DNA from: Asaccharospora irregularis DSM 2635
GTDB lineage: Bacteria > Bacillota > Clostridia > Peptostreptococcales > Peptostreptococcaceae
Assembly: GCF_900129815.1 (NCBI RefSeq)
Contig: NZ_FQWX01000022.1
Location: 1-34,816, forward strand
Length of the DNA stretch: 34,816 nucleotides
Direction of reading: 5' to 3'
How positions within the stretch are numbered: position 1 is the stretch's first letter; every line of letters starts with the position of its first letter. Below the pieces are notes generated by a model. That model worked only from the letters and a program-made list of their open reading frames with translations. It made no database searches and was not told the origin of the DNA. Made by a program: the position numbers and the translations under genes. Below, piece after piece: positions 32,002 to 34,816 of this stretch.

Positions 32002-32778
32002 ATGGAAGAGATATATCTTAATAGGTTAAATATGAAGCAACTATCAGAGTCTATTGATAGTGGTATTATAAATAAGGTTATTATACCATTTGGAAGCTGT
32101 GAAGCTCATGGGGCACACTTACCATTAGGTACGGATACATTTATTTCAACTGATATTGCAGAAAGACTTGCAAAAAGAGTTGGGGGAGCAGTTATATCCC
32201 CTCCAATACCTTTTGGTACTTCGATAAATTATAATCAATATCCACTATCTTTAAGTCTAGGGTATGATACTACGATAAAATTAACAGAGGATATTTTATC
32301 AAGTTTTATAGAACATGGTCTAAAGAATCTAATTATATTGAATGGGCATGATGGAAATATTCCTGCGTTAGAGATAGCATCGAGGAATATTAAAAATAGG
32401 TATAAAAGCGCTAGTATAATAATAGTGCCAGGATGGTGGTTTTATTCTAGAACGGTACTAAAAAATAATTACGACACATGGGATGGAAAGGGTCATGGAG
32501 GTGAAGCAGAAACTTCACTGATGCTAGAAATCGACCCAGAGTTGGTAAATTTAGAGGATTCTGATTGTCAAATACATAATGATGTAATCGATTTAAGTAA
32601 ACATGGAGTAATGGTTATTTGGGACATTGAAGAGGTAAGTAATACCGGTTCTACAGGAGACTCCAAGTCTGCAACAAAGGAGAAGGGAAAAATATTAATT
32701 GAAAACTTTACTGAGTATTTAGTTGAGCTAATAAGAAAACTGGATAACATGGACTGGAATTATGACTATAAAAGATAG
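32002..32778 (+). CDS. Creatininase-family amidohydrolase within the importer operon
   Basis: 258 residues. Metal-binding residues typical of the family are present: E34, H36, H39 and D45 in GSCEAHGAHLPLGTD (32-45), H116 in ILNGHDGN, and the GKGHGGEAETSLM segment (163-174), which includes E168. These match the family that hydrolyses cyclic amides such as creatinine and formamidopyrimidines. The residue at creatininase E122 is not an obvious match (NGHDGN), so its preferred substrate may differ. It sits between the binding lipoprotein and the ATPase gene of an ABC importer, suggesting that it hydrolyses the imported compound in the cytoplasm. The substrate is not known. Confidence 0.88.
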   Translation: MEEIYLNRLNMKQLSESIDSGIINKVIIPFGSCEAHGAHLPLGTDTFISTDIAERLAKRVGGAVISPPIPFGTSINYNQYPLSLSLGYDTTIKLTEDILSSFIEHGLKNLIILNGHDGNIPALEIASRNIKNRYKSASIIIVPGWWFYSRTVLKNNYDTWDGKGHGGEAETSLMLEIDPELVNLEDSDCQIHNDVIDLSKHGVMVIWDIEEVSNTGSTGDSKSATKEKGKILIENFTEYLVELIRKLDNMDWNYDYKR

Positions 32779-32792
32779 AATTAGGTGATGAA

Positions 32793-33755
32793 TTGATAGA
32801 GATAGTTGAATTAGAAAAGTCATTTAATGGTATAGGTATACTGAAGGGAATAAATATCAATATACCCAAAGGCTCAAGGTATGGATTAATAGGTAGAAGT
32901 GGTACTGGTAAGTCGACATTGTTGAGATGTATAAATGCTTTAGAAGACTATGATAGAGGCGAATTAAAAATTGATGGAGTAGATATAAAAAGTCTAAGTA
33001 AGAGGGAATTAAAATACCTAAGGAGAGATATAGGGATGGTATTTCAGGACTTCTCATTACTAGGAAGTCTGAATGTGTATGATAATATTTCATTGCCATT
33101 AAAATGCTGGGGATACAATAATAACTATATAAATAATAGGGTTAATGAATTAGCAGAGGTTATAGGGCTAAGAGAAAAAATCCAGTCTAGACCTAAGGAA
33201 CTATCTGGGGGACAAAAGCAGAGAGTTGCAATTGCACGGGCTTTAGCCTTAAATCCGAAAATATTGCTATGTGATGAGGCTACATCAGCTTTAGATCCTA
33301 AGACTGCTCAGGAGATAGTACAATTGTTAAATAATATAAATAAAGAATTAGGAATAACTTTGGTTACCGTAACTCATCAACTATCTATCCTAAAAAATGT
33401 ATGTGATGAAGTATCTATTCTAGAGAATGGTAAGATAGCTAATCAGGGAAATGTAAATGATATATTTACAAAAAAACCAGAATCTTTAATGAATTTAATA
33501 GGGGTAAAATATGCATCCTTGCCAAGAAGCGGAGTTAATATAGAAATTTTCCTGACTGAGAGTAATAGTGAAGTAGCAATTATAAGTCATATTTCCAGGG
33601 ATTTGGGTGTAGATTGTTTAATAATAGATACTAATATGGAAGTATATAATGGAAAACATGTGGGGTCACTAGTTGTGAATATATCCGATGAGGAATTTAG
33701 TAAAGTAATATCATATTTAGATTATAAAGAATTTATATGGAATAAATTAAAATAA
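32793..33755 (+). CDS. MetN-type ABC importer ATPase with NIL domain
   Basis: 320 residues starting at TTG with AGGTGATG close upstream; an overlapping ATG at 32788 is out of frame. Walker A GRSGTGKST (34-42), Q-loop Q85 (MVFQDFSLL), signature LSGGQKQR (137-144), Walker B ILLCDEATSALDP (157-169) and a switch histidine in VTHQLSI are all present. The C-terminal 80 residues form a NIL (ferredoxin-like ACT-type) domain, EIFLTESNSEVAIISHISRD, which in MetN binds methionine and inhibits uptake. The presence of NIL links the importer to the methionine-uptake family, though a different ligand cannot be excluded. The TTG start and short site may lower its expression relative to the other subunits. 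Confidence 0.93.
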   Translation: MIEIVELEKSFNGIGILKGININIPKGSRYGLIGRSGTGKSTLLRCINALEDYDRGELKIDGVDIKSLSKRELKYLRRDIGMVFQDFSLLGSLNVYDNISLPLKCWGYNNNYINNRVNELAEVIGLREKIQSRPKELSGGQKQRVAIARALALNPKILLCDEATSALDPKTAQEIVQLLNNINKELGITLVTVTHQLSILKNVCDEVSILENGKIANQGNVNDIFTKKPESLMNLIGVKYASLPRSGVNIEIFLTESNSEVAIISHISRDLGVDCLIIDTNMEVYNGKHVGSLVVNISDEEFSKVISYLDYKEFIWNKLK

Positions 33756-33767
33756 AGGGGTTTGGCT

Positions 33768-34442
33768 ATGTTTAATATAGAGTTTTGGCAAGAATGGTGG
33801 AATTTTTTTAATAAGATAATTGTCCCCTCTACATTTACTACACTTAAGATAGTGATATCTACTATTTTATTAGGAGGATTGCTAGGATTTGTTTTATCAA
33901 TATTGCTTGTAACATTCTGTCCTGATGGCCTTAATCCTAAAAAAAATATTTACAAGATATTAGATTTTATCGTTAATACAATAAGATCATTTCCTATATT
34001 GATATTAATAGTTGCTATATCCCCGTTAACTAGGAAGATAGTAGGTACTACAGTTGGTGAAAGAGCTGTTATATTTCCCCTAGCAATTGCTGCTACATCG
34101 TTTATTGCTAGAGCATTAGAGGGGACTTTTAAATCTGTTGATCCCCAATTAATAGAAGCAGCTCGCTCCTTTGGTGCATCGAATCTACAGATAATTTTTA
34201 GGGTTATAGTGAGAGAGTCTAGAGCAGGTATAATATCTGTATTAACAATGGCAACTATAACTTATATATCTGGTAGCACTATAGCTGGTGCTGTTGGTGG
34301 AGGAGGAATAGGAGCTATAGCATTAAATTATGGGTATCAGAGCTTCAATGATTCAGTTTTATATACATCAATATTAGTATTATTTATAATGGTGCAACTG
34401 GCACAAGAGATAGGAAATTATCTATATAAGAAAAATATATAA
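33768..34442 (+). CDS. MetI-type ABC importer permease
   Basis: 224 residues from the ATG at 33768 (AAAGGGG site seven bases upstream; an in-frame TTG earlier is too close). About five hydrophobic segments are visible. ATSFIARALEGTFKSVDPQL is followed by the EAA coupling loop EAARSFGASNLQIIFRVIVR, which docks on the ATPase. GSTIAGAVGGGGIGAIALNYGY is a typical MetI ending region. It completes the binding protein, ATPase and permease set, with the creatininase as a fourth gene in the operon. A long hairpin follows. Confidence 0.93.
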   Translation: MFNIEFWQEWWNFFNKIIVPSTFTTLKIVISTILLGGLLGFVLSILLVTFCPDGLNPKKNIYKILDFIVNTIRSFPILILIVAISPLTRKIVGTTVGERAVIFPLAIAATSFIARALEGTFKSVDPQLIEAARSFGASNLQIIFRVIVRESRAGIISVLTMATITYISGSTIAGAVGGGGIGAIALNYGYQSFNDSVLYTSILVLFIMVQLAQEIGNYLYKKNI

Positions 34443-34491
34443 ATTATAAAATATACCCTATGGAGTCGACAAATAATGGCTGTATAATATT

Positions 34492-34570
34492 TAGCGTTGA
34501 TGGTAATAAAAAATCCATAATTGTCGTTAGACAAAAATGGACTAATTACTATCAGCGCTATTATTTTTTA
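34492..34570 (+). terminator. Long hairpin after the importer operon (terminator or IS end structure)
   Basis: TAGCGTTGATGGTAAT (34492-34507) pairs with ATTACTATCAGCGCTA (34545-34560) through 16 positions with G-T wobbles, and an inner TCCAT/ATGGA stem extends it. TTATTTTTT follows. It can end the importer transcript. It might instead lie inside the ISL3 element as a barrier to read-through; a GAGTCGACAAATAATGG stretch at 34463-34479 is a possible IS end, but this is a guess. Confidence 0.7.
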
Positions 34571-34583
34571 AAAAAATAAAGAA

Positions 34584-34648
34584 CACATGTCAAACTCGTT
34601 GTATAATTAAGTCACGACAACAAAATAAACGAGGAGGTTTGACATGTG
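34584..34648 (+). promoter_or_regulatory. Inverted repeat folding the transposase start region
   Basis: CACATGTCAAAC (34584-34595) pairs with GTTTGACATGTG (34637-34648), and TCGTT (34596-34600) with AACGA (34628-34632); the four bases GGAG of the ribosome binding site form the bulge. The transposase ATG (34644) is inside the stem. A TATAAT at 34602-34607 between the arms would start a native transcript near 34614, which lacks the left arm; a transcript entering from outside would contain both. This design protects insertion sequences from read-through translation in IS10 and IS50. Confidence 0.65.
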
Positions 34649-34816
34649 CTCAAATGATATTATATCAAATATTCTAGGAATTAGCGATAAAAATTTAGTA
34701 TTTACAGGAGATGGAATTGAAAAAATAAGAGGTATTGAGTTTAAGGTATTAAACGCAGTGCTTACATATGTTCCAAAAGCATGCTCTAAATGCGGTTGCG
34801 TAAATGAAAATTATTC
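34644..34816 (+). mobile_element. ISL3-family transposase, 5' part (cut by window edge)
   Basis: The visible start MCSNDIISNILGISDKNLVF, then IRGIEFKVLNAVLTY and the zinc-binding CSKCGCVNENY, matches the N-terminus of ISL3-type transposases. A GAGGAGG site lies seven bases before the ATG. The frame is open to the right edge (57 codons). The catalytic DDE domain and right end are outside the window, so I cannot say whether the copy is intact. Confidence 0.88.

Overview
The window reads as the chromosome of an AT-rich, Gram-positive anaerobe of the class Clostridia. Evidence for this is the strong AGGAGG-type ribosome binding sites, frequent TTG and GTG starts, many ferredoxin-type cysteine motifs, rubrerythrin beside superoxide dismutase, a superoxide-reductase-like domain on a regulator, and radical SAM enzymes. 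A Peptostreptococcaceae-like host is plausible, but that is inference from gene content. No rRNA, tRNA or CRISPR array was recognised. Both window edges cut transposase genes: an IS3-type orfA at the left and an ISL3-type transposase at the right.

Left part (1-5800). An IS3 orfA fragment is followed by an XRE regulator fused to a desulfoferrodoxin-like domain, a nitrilase (minus strand), a DUF1643-like protein, a TetR regulator and an oleate hydratase.

5898-11193 is a tight three-gene operon: a large MoxR-type AAA+ ATPase, a coiled-coil/beta-propeller protein and a VWA protein with an intact MIDAS site. It matches the general layout of ATPase/VWA chaperone-like or conflict systems, but I do not recognise it as any named system. 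It is the best candidate here for something undescribed. A consensus promoter and a leader with a terminator hairpin follow, then a MATE transporter and a GGDEF diguanylate cyclase with a cysteine-rich sensor region.

14235-16987 holds a nitroreductase and a radical SAM protein, divergent from a HxlR regulator with a conserved N-terminal cysteine, then a Crp/Fnr regulator. Divergent from the Crp/Fnr gene, across a palindromic operator, is a split permease pair whose second half carries a ferredoxin domain. Next come two NifX/MTH1175-type cluster-binding proteins flanking two MinD-like ATPases with inserted 2x[4Fe-4S] domains. This layout recalls the Orange Protein (ORP) gene clusters of sulfate reducers. 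A dCache chemoreceptor and a small membrane protein follow.

23737-26299 is a complete preQ1 pathway operon (queD, queE, queC, queF) behind a preQ1-I-type riboswitch and an intrinsic terminator. 26477-28257 is an arsenosugar-type set: an AhpD-like protein, ArsS, and a C_GCAxxG_C_C redox protein, with no ArsM in the window. A decayed LytTR gene precedes its usual DUF3021 partner. Rubrerythrin and Fe/Mn superoxide dismutase form an oxygen-defence pair.

31160-34442 encodes a MetQ/MetN/MetI-type importer with a creatininase-family amidohydrolase inserted between the binding protein and the ATPase. This suggests uptake and hydrolysis of an amide compound rather than plain methionine import. A long hairpin and an ISL3 element whose start region is folded by an inverted repeat close the window.
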